Below, piece after piece: positions 1 through 6,605 of a DNA stretch of 8,822 nt. How positions within the stretch are numbered: the stretch's first letter is position 1; every line of letters starts with the position of its first letter. A program made the translations under genes and the position numbers. This DNA comes from Faecalicatena sp. (lineage in GTDB: Bacteria; Bacillota; Clostridia; Lachnospirales; Lachnospiraceae). The DNA is taken from contig VSNK01000233.1 of NCBI GenBank assembly GCA_009774255.1, positions 1 to 8,822 on the forward strand. The letters are read 5' to 3'. The notes below the pieces were generated by a model. The model had not been told where the DNA came from, searched no databases, and worked only from the letters and a program-made list of their open reading frames with translations.

Positions 1-3
1 CTT

Positions 4-20
4 ATGCGCGTAGTGCGCAT
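4..20. repeat. Short GC-rich hairpin
   Basis: A 6-bp inverted repeat (ATGCGC / GCGCAT) encloses the loop GTAGT, followed by a C5-GGAGGG stretch. It lies beyond the end of the ATPase gene, next to the larger palindrome at 33-77. Together they look like an intergenic repeat or the end of a transcription unit. There is no U-tract, so I do not call it a terminator. Confidence 0.4.
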
Positions 21-32
21 CCCCCGGAGGGT

Positions 33-77
33 TTTTATTCTATAGGAAAATTCGGAGAAGTTTCCTATAGAATAAAA
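33..77. repeat. Perfect 17-bp inverted repeat (possible terminator or intergenic palindrome)
   Basis: The arms TTTTATTCTATAGGAAA (33-49) and their exact reverse complement (61-77) enclose an 11-nt loop. The hairpin lies 50 bp past the stop codon of the minus-strand ATPase gene, so it would form at the 3' end of that transcript. The arms are AT-rich, and neither strand has a clear U-run after the stem beyond the A/T bases of the stem itself. It could be a weak terminator, an mRNA 3'-end stabiliser or a dispersed palindromic repeat. The structure is seen directly; the role is inferred. Confidence 0.6.
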
Positions 78-127
78 TATCGGCTCAACCGGAAATGTTT
101 TAACAGCCGCTTCGCATCTTGCTGCTC

Positions 128-1729
128 TCAAACGACAGCCTCTGTCAATACCTTATCTCCTAACAAAATTTTTCGTACCCCTGTCTGTTTTACCTTATTA
201 AAATTAAAGCTGACCATATAGCCTCTTTTTAGATGATATGATTCCAGATAATCTGCCAGCTGCCTTTCTCCACGTTGATTATATTCCTCTCCGTGCCAGA
301 TCTTAAGTTCTACAATGTATTGCTGCCCGCAGAAATCAATAATCAAATCTGTGCGCCGTTTATTCCTTGTTCTGGCCTCAATATAGTAATTACCGTTTCC
401 ATTAATAATTGGTTTCATATAAAGCAAAAAAATGCATCGTCCATTATCTTCTAAAAATCTTTCATTATGTTCTCCGAACAGTTCCGTATAATGGCTGACA
501 AATTTCCGTATCACCAGATCCATATCCAACTGACCGTCCGTAATAAACTGATTCTTCTCATCTGCCGCAATCTGCGAAATTTCCATATGGCGGGCTTTCT
601 CCGCAAGAAAGCCATTATACAACCGTGTCTCAAAAATGCGGTTCGAAACAACAGCAGTCCCATGATCCAAAGTGATAAAGCCGAACATGACTGCCATCCG
701 GATTCCCAAATCCCCCGGTACATATTCTATCGTTCTGCCTTTTAGCAGAAGATCCTGCAGCATTTTCTTTAACTCCGGAAAATCAATCAATTTGTTATCG
801 AGAGATTCGAACAATGTGTTTTCTTCCATCAGCAGAACTCGTACGGCAGCAAGAAATCCTTCCTTCGTCCATGCCGCCTTTTTATCCGGAAACTTCCGGC
901 TCTTTGCAATCTTCTCGTCAATCAGCTTACAAATGCGGGAAACCAGATACGGATATCCGGATGTATAATCATAAATCAATGCAGCCAATTCCTCAACCTT
1001 CATGCCTGTATGGTGATCCAGCTCATAGTCTTCCAGCATTCCGGCAATTCCTTTTTCATGCAGACTCATATCAAGGTCAAAATCTGCCGCAATATTCCAT
1101 GGACTATTTGTCTTATGAATACCTTCCGGTCTGATTTTTACTTTTAAGCTTTTTATATCATATACACCTGCCAAAATAACAGACTGAAATGTCGGCGTTT
1201 CGTCTCTGTCGATATAGTAACCTCTCAGCTGTGCCAGGAAATCTAAAAACACCTGATTATTTGACGCACTGTCCACCTCATCAATCAATAAAACCAGAGG
1301 CTTATCTGCAGATCCACAAATTCTGCTTAAGCACAGAAACAATCCAAACAGGGAAAAATGTTCCTTCTCCGTTTGACTGCTGTCCCATAATTCAGCCATT
1401 CTGCTTTTTATTCCGTTCAATTCTTCTATCTTTTCACGTTCAAGTGTATTCAAAAAAAGTCTGGCAAATGTAATAGAAAATATATTTTCATTTTCAAATG
1501 AATTTGCTCCCAGCTTTTGAAAATCAAGGCTTACTACAATATACTCTTTCTGCAAATACTTTTTCAGTGCCCGTAACGTTGTTGTCTTCCCATACTGCCG
1601 GGCACGGTTGATCGTAAAGTATTCCCCCCGGTCTATAAATTCCTTTATTTTATGAAGAAGCTCGCTGATATCAACCATATAATGCAGATTCGGCTTACAG
1701 TCCGCACTTACATTAAATATTTTACCCAT
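128..1729 (-). CDS. AAA-type ATPase with C-terminal PD-(D/E)XK nuclease-like domain
   Basis: This 533-residue cytoplasmic protein has two parts. The N-terminal P-loop ATPase has a Walker A-like motif RARQYGKTTT (residues 42-51, with Arg where the first Gly usually stands, as is common in the AAA-ATPase-like families) and a Walker B motif LVLLIDEVD (145-153). The C-terminal part (about 430-515) has the PD-(D/E)XK pattern: D461 in RRTDLIID, then E474-x-K476 in IVELKIW, followed by the polar helix GERQLADYLE. The family resembles the AAA-ATPase-like/DUF1703 proteins of anaerobic gut bacteria, whose biological role is poorly defined; DNA cleavage or defence is only a guess. The start is supported by AGGGAGA (1744-1738), 8 nt before the ATG. 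It lies 50 bp downstream of the MATE gene on the same strand with no terminator seen between them, so read-through is possible, but I see no functional link. Both the ATPase and the nuclease key residues appear intact. Confidence 0.85.
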   Translation of the reverse strand: MGKIFNVSADCKPNLHYMVDISELLHKIKEFIDRGEYFTINRARQYGKTTTLRALKKYLQKEYIVVSLDFQKLGANSFENENIFSITFARLFLNTLEREKIEELNGIKSRMAELWDSSQTEKEHFSLFGLFLCLSRICGSADKPLVLLIDEVDSASNNQVFLDFLAQLRGYYIDRDETPTFQSVILAGVYDIKSLKVKIRPEGIHKTNSPWNIAADFDLDMSLHEKGIAGMLEDYELDHHTGMKVEELAALIYDYTSGYPYLVSRICKLIDEKIAKSRKFPDKKAAWTKEGFLAAVRVLLMEENTLFESLDNKLIDFPELKKMLQDLLLKGRTIEYVPGDLGIRMAVMFGFITLDHGTAVVSNRIFETRLYNGFLAEKARHMEISQIAADEKNQFITDGQLDMDLVIRKFVSHYTELFGEHNERFLEDNGRCIFLLYMKPIINGNGNYYIEARTRNKRRTDLIIDFCGQQYIVELKIWHGEEYNQRGERQLADYLESYHLKRGYMVSFNFNKVKQTGVRKILLGDKVLTEAVV

Positions 1730-1779
1730 TATGAATTTCTCCCTGAGTTATAAATCTTTTTACAGCGCACCATTTTCCT

Positions 1780-3138
1780 CTATAATTCCCGTGTCAGATC
1801 CTTCACCCATCTGTATTTACGATAGTGATACATGACCCAGGGAATCTTTCCCACCTCATCCAGGCAGGTACATGCATACACGACGGGCACCGGCCAGTTC
1901 AGGAAAAAGGTCCCCGCTGCCGCGAGCGGAACAGCCATTCCCCACATGCAGACTGCCAGGCTGTACATATCGAACATCGTATCTCCGCCGGCCGCGAATA
2001 TCCCGTTGATGATGATCGTATTCACGGTGCGCCCGATCATATAAAATGCCATGATAATCATCATTTGGATCAGATAGTGCTGTGCCTGATCCGTCATTTT
2101 TACAAAGCCTGTGACAAAGGGAGTCACCGCAAGCATAATCGCCGTAGATAAAAATCCGGTCAGAAAAGAGATCTTCACCAGCCGGTCTCCATAGCATTTT
2201 CCCTTATCCAGATTGCCTGCGCCGAGCTCATTTCCGACCAGGATCCCGCCGCCGTTGGCAAGGCCGTTGCAGAGACAGCATACCAGATCTCTCACCACTG
2301 CGGCGATGGAATTTGCCGCAGTCGCGTCTGTACCCAGATGTCCCATGAATGCGGAATATGACGTGAATCCTACTCCCCAGAACAGGCTGGCTCCCAAAAT
2401 CGGAAGCGCGCATCTCCGGAAGTCTCCGAAAAGAAGCGGATTTCTTTTGAAAATCCTGCTCCAGTCCGGACGGATATATCCTTCCCGATAAGAATACCTC
2501 ACTACCCACAGCAGTTCTATGATCCTCGCGATCAAAGTAGCCGTTGCCGCTCCCTGCACTTCCATCGCGGGAACCCCCAGGAGTCCAAAGATGAACACCG
2601 CGTTGAGTACAATATTGATAAGCACCGCGCCTGAACTGACGATTGCCGTCTGCATCGCGTGTTCGCTGACTTTCATAATGGCAAGATAACACTGCGAGAT
2701 GCCGGTGATCAGATAGGACCATCCGGCCACCTTCAGATAACGGATGCCGATCACAATCAACGCTTCTTCATTCGTAAAGATCAGCATCAGATATCTCGGA
2801 AAAAAGACGCAGCCGATAAAAAAGAGCAGCGACACGCCGATACATAACCTAAGTCCGATGCAGAAGATGTCATTCACGGTCTTTGTATCCTTCTTGCCCC
2901 AGTACTGCGCCCCCAGAATGACGATCGGAGCAATGATCGCCGACAGGATCATGTTCTGGATGAACTGAATCTGGGTTGCCAGCGACACCGCCGACATGGA
3001 ATTCTGCGTCACACGTCCCAGCATCAGTGCGTCCGCCGCCGCGACGGACGCAAGCATCAGATTCTGAAACGCGATCGGCACCGCGAGCTGCCACAATTTC
3101 TTTAAAAATATGTTGTCCCCAAAAAGCGTTTCTCTCAT
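1780..3138 (-). CDS. MATE-family multidrug/cation antiporter
   Basis: This 452-residue polytopic membrane protein has the length and about 12 hydrophobic segments expected of the MATE (multi antimicrobial extrusion) family, which exports drugs or metabolites in exchange for Na+ or H+. Two MatE repeats are visible. The first covers about residues 16-176 (opening with LAVPIAFQNLMLASVAAADALMLG, here split as LAVPIAFQN and AADALMLGR, with GAQYWGKKD in the first inner loop). The second covers about 240-400, with LVGNELGAGNLDKG as the equivalent loop motif. The start is supported by GAGGAGAG (3152-3145), 6 nt before the ATG. The gene is divergent from the AraC/GyrI-like regulator at 3706, an arrangement typical of a pump and its ligand-responsive activator. 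The substrate cannot be read from the sequence. Its GC content is visibly higher than that of the restriction operon to the right. Confidence 0.93.
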   Translation of the reverse strand: MRETLFGDNIFLKKLWQLAVPIAFQNLMLASVAAADALMLGRVTQNSMSAVSLATQIQFIQNMILSAIIAPIVILGAQYWGKKDTKTVNDIFCIGLRLCIGVSLLFFIGCVFFPRYLMLIFTNEEALIVIGIRYLKVAGWSYLITGISQCYLAIMKVSEHAMQTAIVSSGAVLINIVLNAVFIFGLLGVPAMEVQGAATATLIARIIELLWVVRYSYREGYIRPDWSRIFKRNPLLFGDFRRCALPILGASLFWGVGFTSYSAFMGHLGTDATAANSIAAVVRDLVCCLCNGLANGGGILVGNELGAGNLDKGKCYGDRLVKISFLTGFLSTAIMLAVTPFVTGFVKMTDQAQHYLIQMMIIMAFYMIGRTVNTIIINGIFAAGGDTMFDMYSLAVCMWGMAVPLAAAGTFFLNWPVPVVYACTCLDEVGKIPWVMYHYRKYRWVKDLTREL

Positions 3139-3266
3139 TTATTACTCTCCTCTTCTTGTATACTGAACTTCTATGCCACCCGGCCTGTATACTTCCCTCA
3201 TTTTTTCAAAAATCCAAGCATGATTGAATCTAGTTTATCATAGCAAATGATGTTCCGCAAGGAAAT
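3139..3266. other. MATE-side intergenic flank
   Basis: This stretch carries the MATE ribosome binding site (3145-3152). Its promoter should lie here too, but none is convincing. On the minus strand there are TATACA-like boxes at 3162-3157 and 3191-3186. The first is too close to the start codon, and the second has only poorly spaced -35 candidates (TTGGAT at 20 bp, TTGAAA at 12 bp). No gene is seen. Confidence 0.4.
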
Positions 3267-3298
3267 TGTTACAGTTCACTCCGCGTTACTGTTCACTC

Positions 3299-3328
3299 CC
3301 CAGCCAATCATTACACTGATTGGCTGGG
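3299..3328. repeat. Stem-loop A of the intergenic element
   Basis: A 12-bp perfect stem pairs CCCAGCCAATCA (3299-3310) with TGATTGGCTGGG (3317-3328) around a 6-nt loop, TTACAC. Two more pairs can form outside it if C3298 is bulged. It begins at the end of the second terminal-motif copy. Confidence 0.75.
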
Positions 3329-3352
3329 AGGAAGCACGCTACGCCTTGAATA

Positions 3353-3396
3353 GAATTCAGCCCCTCGCCGAAGGCGACTTAAAATGGGCTGAATTC
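3353..3396. repeat. Stem-loop B of the intergenic element
   Basis: An 11-bp perfect outer stem pairs GAATTCAGCCC (3353-3363) with GGGCTGAATTC (3386-3396). Inside it is a small second stem, TCGCC-GAA-GGCGA (3365-3377). It abuts stem-loop C with no gap. Confidence 0.75.
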
Positions 3397-3430
3397 GTTA
3401 CAGTTCGCTGGCTGGCCAGTGAATTGTAAC
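3397..3430. repeat. Stem-loop C made of two terminal-motif copies
   Basis: GTTACAGTTCGCTGG (3397-3411) and CCAGTGAATTGTAAC (3416-3430) pair over 15 positions with two G-T wobbles and a 4-nt loop, CTGG. Both arms are variants of the element's terminal repeat, so this looks like two element ends brought together head to head. Confidence 0.75.
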
Positions 3431-3452
3431 CACTCCGCGCCATTCGCAAAAC

Positions 3453-3484
3453 GCATCTTCGATGCTTTTCCGCCGCTTTACGGC
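3453..3484. repeat. Two short hairpins in the centre-right of the element
   Basis: GCATC-TTC-GATGC (3453-3465) is flanked by A4 and T4 tracts that can lengthen the stem with one bulge. It is followed by GCCG-CTTTA-CGGC (3472-3484). These are weaker than the neighbouring stems, but both fall within a region with no coding potential. Confidence 0.45.
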
Positions 3485-3513
3485 TATTTTTGCTCATAAA
3501 CCGGCGCTCCCTT

Positions 3514-3575
3514 CTTCGGCCGCTGTCATGATAAGTTCTTGTGCAAGCACAAACTTCTCATGACAGTGGCTGAAG
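3514..3575. repeat. Long stem-loop F at the right end of the element
   Basis: Outer arms CTTCGGCCGCTGTCATGA (3514-3531) and 3558-3575 pair over 18 positions with two G-T wobbles. The pairing continues inward through AAGTT/AACTT and TTGTGC/GCACAA with small mismatches or bulges, to a loop near 3544. The right arm runs straight into the right terminal repeat. It is the longest secondary structure in the window. Confidence 0.75.
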
Positions 3576-3649
3576 AGTGAACTGTAACAGAAAATTATGC
3601 CATCTCTTTTTTGTGCAAAAATAGAGAGGTAATCTTTGTCGAAAAGATG

Positions 3650-3655
3650 TATAAT
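3650..3655 (+). promoter_or_regulatory. Candidate -10 box for the AraC-family gene
   Basis: A perfect TATAAT sits 50 bp before the start codon, giving a leader of roughly 40-45 nt. At the right spacing (about 3627-3632) there is no recognisable -35 hexamer. That would suit a promoter needing an activator, such as the AraC-type protein itself, but it could also be chance. The site lies outside the inverted-repeat element, so the gene keeps its own proximal promoter. Confidence 0.4.
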
Positions 3656-3705
3656 CATACGTATGGATATCCTATAACTTTATTTGCAAATGGAGGAATC
3701 AACGA

Positions 3706-4563
3706 ATGGAATGGGTGGAAAGATTAAACGAAAGTATGCGGTACATTGAGGAGCATCTGACAGACGAGATCGACCATGAGCAGCTTGGGCGGATCGCCTG
3801 CTGTTCGGCGTATCATTTTCAGAGAATGTTCACTTACATGGCAGGAGTCACTCTGGCGGAGTATATCCGGAGAAGAAAAATGTCTCTGGCGGCTGTGGAT
3901 CTGCTGGGCGGCGACGAAAAGATCATCACCATTGCGGAGAAGTACGGATACCACTCTCCTACCGCATTTAACAGGGCCTTTCAGGGAATTCACGGTATTG
4001 CACCGTCGGCCGTAAAAAATGAAGGGGTTGCCGTAAAATCTTATCCGCCTCTCACATTTACAATCGCAGTAAAAGGAGTGGAAGAAATGAATTATCGGAT
4101 AGAGACAAAGGACAGTTTTCGGATCGTCGGCGTATCGGCACCGCTGGAAAAAGAGCTTGAGAAAAATTTCATGACCGTACCGAACCTGTGGCAGGAGGCT
4201 GCCGCAAACGGCACCATACCGAGGCTGGCCGGAATGATGGATGCGCCGCCGAAGGGGCTTTTGGGCGTCAGTGCCTGCAATGATGAGGAGCAATGGAAAT
4301 ACTTTATCGCTGTCTCCACGTCGAAGGAGCGCGGAGAATTGGACGAATATATCGTGCCTGCCGCGACCTGGGCCATCTTTTCAGGGTCGGGTACAAACCA
4401 GTCTATCCAGGAGCTGGAACAGCGTATCGTCACCGAATGGCTTCCGACTTCCGGGTATGAGTATGCCAACGCCCCGGACATTGAAGTCTATTTGAATCCG
4501 GATCCGCAAAACGCACAGTATGAGGTCTGGATTCCGGTCACGAAAAAGGGGGAGAAAAGATAA
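3706..4563 (+). CDS. AraC-family regulator with GyrI-like effector-binding domain
   Basis: This 285-residue cytoplasmic transcription factor has an N-terminal AraC/XylS DNA-binding domain (about residues 8-105). It has two helix-turn-helix units: DHEQLGRIACCSAYHFQRMF (23-42), and IITIAEKYGYHSPTAFNRAF (73-92), the latter with the family signature ending HGIAPS. A GyrI-like/effector-binding domain follows (about 128-281, from MNYRIETKDSFRIVG to EVWIPV), of the kind that binds amphipathic drugs or other small hydrophobic ligands. The DNA-binding-first order matches Rob-like multidrug activators. The start is supported by GGAGG (3692-3696), 9 nt upstream. Divergence from the MATE gene suggests it senses a pump substrate and activates the pump; this is inferred. 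An internal ATG at codon 128 (MNYRI), preceded by an AGGAGTGGAAGAA-like purine tract, could in principle give a stand-alone ligand-binding domain, but I favour the full-length protein. Confidence 0.92.
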   Translation: MEWVERLNESMRYIEEHLTDEIDHEQLGRIACCSAYHFQRMFTYMAGVTLAEYIRRRKMSLAAVDLLGGDEKIITIAEKYGYHSPTAFNRAFQGIHGIAPSAVKNEGVAVKSYPPLTFTIAVKGVEEMNYRIETKDSFRIVGVSAPLEKELEKNFMTVPNLWQEAAANGTIPRLAGMMDAPPKGLLGVSACNDEEQWKYFIAVSTSKERGELDEYIVPAATWAIFSGSGTNQSIQELEQRIVTEWLPTSGYEYANAPDIEVYLNPDPQNAQYEVWIPVTKKGEKR

Positions 4564-4584
4564 CCGGAGACATTGTTTTAAGAC

Positions 4585-4619
4585 GGTCGCCAATCTGATT
4601 ACGAATCAGGTTGGCGACC
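4585..4619. terminator. Shared hairpin between convergent genes
   Basis: GGTCGCCAATCTGATT (4585-4600) pairs with AATCAGGTTGGCGACC (4604-4619) over 16 positions with one wobble and a 3-nt loop. It sits 21 bp after the AraC stop codon and overlaps the last codons and stop of the minus-strand endonuclease. It is therefore placed to end transcription from both sides. Neither side has a good U-tract (ATATAGC on plus, GTCTTAAAAC on minus), so efficiency is uncertain and it may instead protect mRNA ends. Confidence 0.6.
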
Positions 4620-6605
4620 ATATAGCATACTGGTTTCTCTTACAATGTTATTCTCATACCATTCTTTAGGCACGCCTTCTCTATGATAAGCTACGTCCAG
4701 CATTTTATAAATCTGCGGATACTTGACATCATGCTTTAACAGTATCTTTAACTCACTCGTCTGTAGCGGCAATATCTTCATACCGGTGATATATTCCGTG
4801 CCGGAACTATTATAATATTCCATATTTTTCCTGGCTCTGAAATCCGATATTACGTTATGATTCAAATATGTTGTGATAAAAACGCAATATGCTTCATCGT
4901 CAGTATGTGCCAGAAGGTAGTCGCCCAAATGTCTTGAAACGGGTTCCATTTCCATTCTACGTTGATTGGAGCCATCCGCAAGAGTAGCTTCAATTAAGAG
5001 AACATGCTTCGGATAAGAATGTGCCGCATCATATTTCCACACAATATCCGCCTCTCCTCCTCCGGCATGCGTTTTGGGTAACAGATCTGCCTCCAGGGAC
5101 AAATTCATATATTCAAGCACATCTCCTTTTCGTTCACTGATGATATACCATGCGATACCGAGTATATATTCAAATATTGTAGGAACGTCAGCATTGTCCG
5201 TAACCATTTTTCTTATTTCATCATCATTTCTGCTCTCAAAATCATCGAATAACTTGATAAGAGTATTTTTATCAAAACGCTCATCTATCAGTCTGTTAAG
5301 TCTTACATAGCGTTCATCTTTTATGACTTTTCGAGCCATTTCCTTATTAGATACACTTGTACCAAGGACCTGTCCAAGCTTCTGGTAAAGCAAATTCGTA
5401 TCGATATCAAAAAATGAACCAATCTCCTTTAAATCAACATTCTGTTGTAATAACCTGGTCTGCGTAAAAGCAATTTCTAATAAATGCCCGCCTGCCATTT
5501 CCACGTAACATTTTGGCAGCACATCAAGTTTTACCTTGTTATCCTCAAACAGGACGATATCTGTGATTTTAAAATATCTCCTATTTAAGTCGAAATAATC
5601 TGATAATGTTGCTTTCACCTTAAAAATGTGCATAATCCTGAAAAATTCCTCATTAAACTGCTCTTCTGAAGCCGCACTCAATATAGGAACCGTATTCATT
5701 ACTGCCATACCTTCTCTTGATATCACACTTCTGGCGCTGCTGCTAAAAAAATATTTTCTCCATGTGCCTCCAACCTTGCCGTTGGTCAGTTTTTTTGTAG
5801 CTTCGTAAAGTTCTAATGCCAGATTTTCGCCAGCGAAAACGATACTTTTTAATATAGTATATAACTTATAATAAGGCTTATCATACTTTGCGCTCTTCCT
5901 GTTGATGCCAACACTGCAAATCACTTCTTCCGTTATCGGTCCTGTTTGAAGTAATTCTAATGCCCTCTGATAATTATCCATTCCCATCAGAACTGCCAGT
6001 ATCATATCTTCATAGTCATGTTTACCGATACTTCGAGATTCCTTTATGAACTTAATAATCTTTGCAGTCGTATGCTCGTCAACACATAACGGCAGCAGAT
6101 AGGTAAACTCATTATTCGTGAGATATCCCACCTCATTCATGACATGTAAAAATACTACGAAAGGTCTTACAACCTTGTCCCCAACAATATTCGATGTTTT
6201 TAACAGCTGTTTGAAATATAGATAGCTGTCTTTGGGAATTTCCAAAAAGTTATCCGATGAAAAGTCCTCCGATTCGGAAATTTTTAAAAGCTCCAGCCCG
6301 GCTTCCGTAAGATTGCGCTCATCATCAAGTAATCCGATATCCCTTAATCCGGAAGTCTTCTCTCTTGCATCCTTATCCGGTCTGGCAGCATCGCCCTTTA
6401 CAAACATATTTTCTTTCAGGTAATTATAATATTCCGCCTGAAAAGTATTATTACTATTCCATTTCTTTCCTGCATTTTCTTTCAAATCCCGAAACTGCTT
6501 CAACAATTGCAATTGTTTCTCAATACTCATATTAAAATTATCAGTACGGTAGCTTGTCGTACCGATCGCCCAGCAGTAACTTTTAAATCCGATCTGATTT
6601 GCCAT
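4599..6605 (-). CDS. AlwI-family type IIS restriction endonuclease
   Basis: This 668-residue protein would cut, or nick, DNA at a fixed distance from a short asymmetric site. The N-terminus, FKSYCWAIGTTSYRTDNFN (residues 7-25), is the opening I recognise for AlwI-family enzymes, which also include the BstNBI/PleI/MlyI group. The C-terminal catalytic region (about 510-580) reads GGGEADIVW, then VLLIEATLADG, then MEMEPVSRHLGDYL. Acidic candidates for the PD-(D/E)XK-type site are E518/D520, E539 and E552/E554; the E-A-T in place of E-x-K resembles this family. The length fits (about 600-670). The gene follows the methyltransferase, overlapping it by 23 bp. Its start is supported by GAGGAGA (6618-6612), 6 nt upstream and inside the methyltransferase gene. 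The stop lies in the hairpin at 4585-4619. AlwI recognises GGATC and BstNBI/PleI/MlyI recognise GAGTC; which applies here cannot be decided. The gene appears intact. Confidence 0.88.
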   Translation of the reverse strand: MANQIGFKSYCWAIGTTSYRTDNFNMSIEKQLQLLKQFRDLKENAGKKWNSNNTFQAEYYNYLKENMFVKGDAARPDKDAREKTSGLRDIGLLDDERNLTEAGLELLKISESEDFSSDNFLEIPKDSYLYFKQLLKTSNIVGDKVVRPFVVFLHVMNEVGYLTNNEFTYLLPLCVDEHTTAKIIKFIKESRSIGKHDYEDMILAVLMGMDNYQRALELLQTGPITEEVICSVGINRKSAKYDKPYYKLYTILKSIVFAGENLALELYEATKKLTNGKVGGTWRKYFFSSSARSVISREGMAVMNTVPILSAASEEQFNEEFFRIMHIFKVKATLSDYFDLNRRYFKITDIVLFEDNKVKLDVLPKCYVEMAGGHLLEIAFTQTRLLQQNVDLKEIGSFFDIDTNLLYQKLGQVLGTSVSNKEMARKVIKDERYVRLNRLIDERFDKNTLIKLFDDFESRNDDEIRKMVTDNADVPTIFEYILGIAWYIISERKGDVLEYMNLSLEADLLPKTHAGGGEADIVWKYDAAHSYPKHVLLIEATLADGSNQRRMEMEPVSRHLGDYLLAHTDDEAYCVFITTYLNHNVISDFRARKNMEYYNSSGTEYITGMKILPLQTSELKILLKHDVKYPQIYKMLDVAYHREGVPKEWYENNIVRETSMLYGRQPDS

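Larger units (their letters stand above)
3267..3589. mobile_element. MITE-like nested inverted-repeat element
   Basis: The 323-bp element is bounded by perfect 15-bp inverted repeats, TGTTACAGTTCACTC (3267-3281) and its reverse complement (3575-3589). The terminal motif recurs inside: GTTACTGTTCACTCC (3285-3299, direct), GTTACAGTTCGCTGG (3397-3411, direct) and CCAGTGAATTGTAAC (3416-3430, inverted). That makes five copies in all, arranged as though one element is nested in another. Between them lie at least four strong stem-loops, listed separately. There is no open reading frame with a ribosome binding site and no transposase, so it would depend on enzymes supplied in trans if mobile. Flanking hexamers are GGAAAT (left) and GAAAAT (right), 5 of 6 identical, which is not a convincing target-site duplication. 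It may instead be a structured RNA or a bidirectional insulator. Mobility is inferred; the repeats are seen directly. Confidence 0.6.

Noticed and set aside
467..1473. Plus-strand open frames of 92-106 codons opposite the ATPase gene
   Set aside because: They are antisense to an intact protein with Walker and nuclease motifs; no family resemblance and no ribosome binding sites.
1825..2968. Several open frames on both strands opposite or out of frame with the MATE gene
   Set aside because: They are composition-driven shadows of a clear MATE gene; their translations are rich in His/Arg/Pro and lack domain signs or good ribosome sites.
3247..3429. 60-codon plus-strand open frame
   Set aside because: It lies almost entirely inside the inverted-repeat element, has no ribosome binding site, and its sequence is dictated by stem-loop arms.
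3267..3589. CRISPR array
   Set aside because: The repeated motif is only 13-15 bp, is unevenly spaced, and occurs in both orientations; there are no equal spacers and no cas genes.
3261..3595. Target-site duplication around the inverted-repeat element (GGAAAT / GAAAAT)
   Set aside because: Only 5 of 6 bases match in an A-rich context, so it is too weak to claim as a duplication.
3724..4495. Open frames overlapping the AraC-family gene, including a 189-codon minus-strand frame
   Set aside because: The AraC frame has recognisable HTH and GyrI-like domains and a good ribosome site; the others have neither.
5745..5796. A7 and T7 tracts in the endonuclease gene as possible phase-variation sites
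   Set aside because: Seven-base A/T runs are ordinary in AT-rich DNA, and the gene is in frame across both; there is no other sign of slippage.
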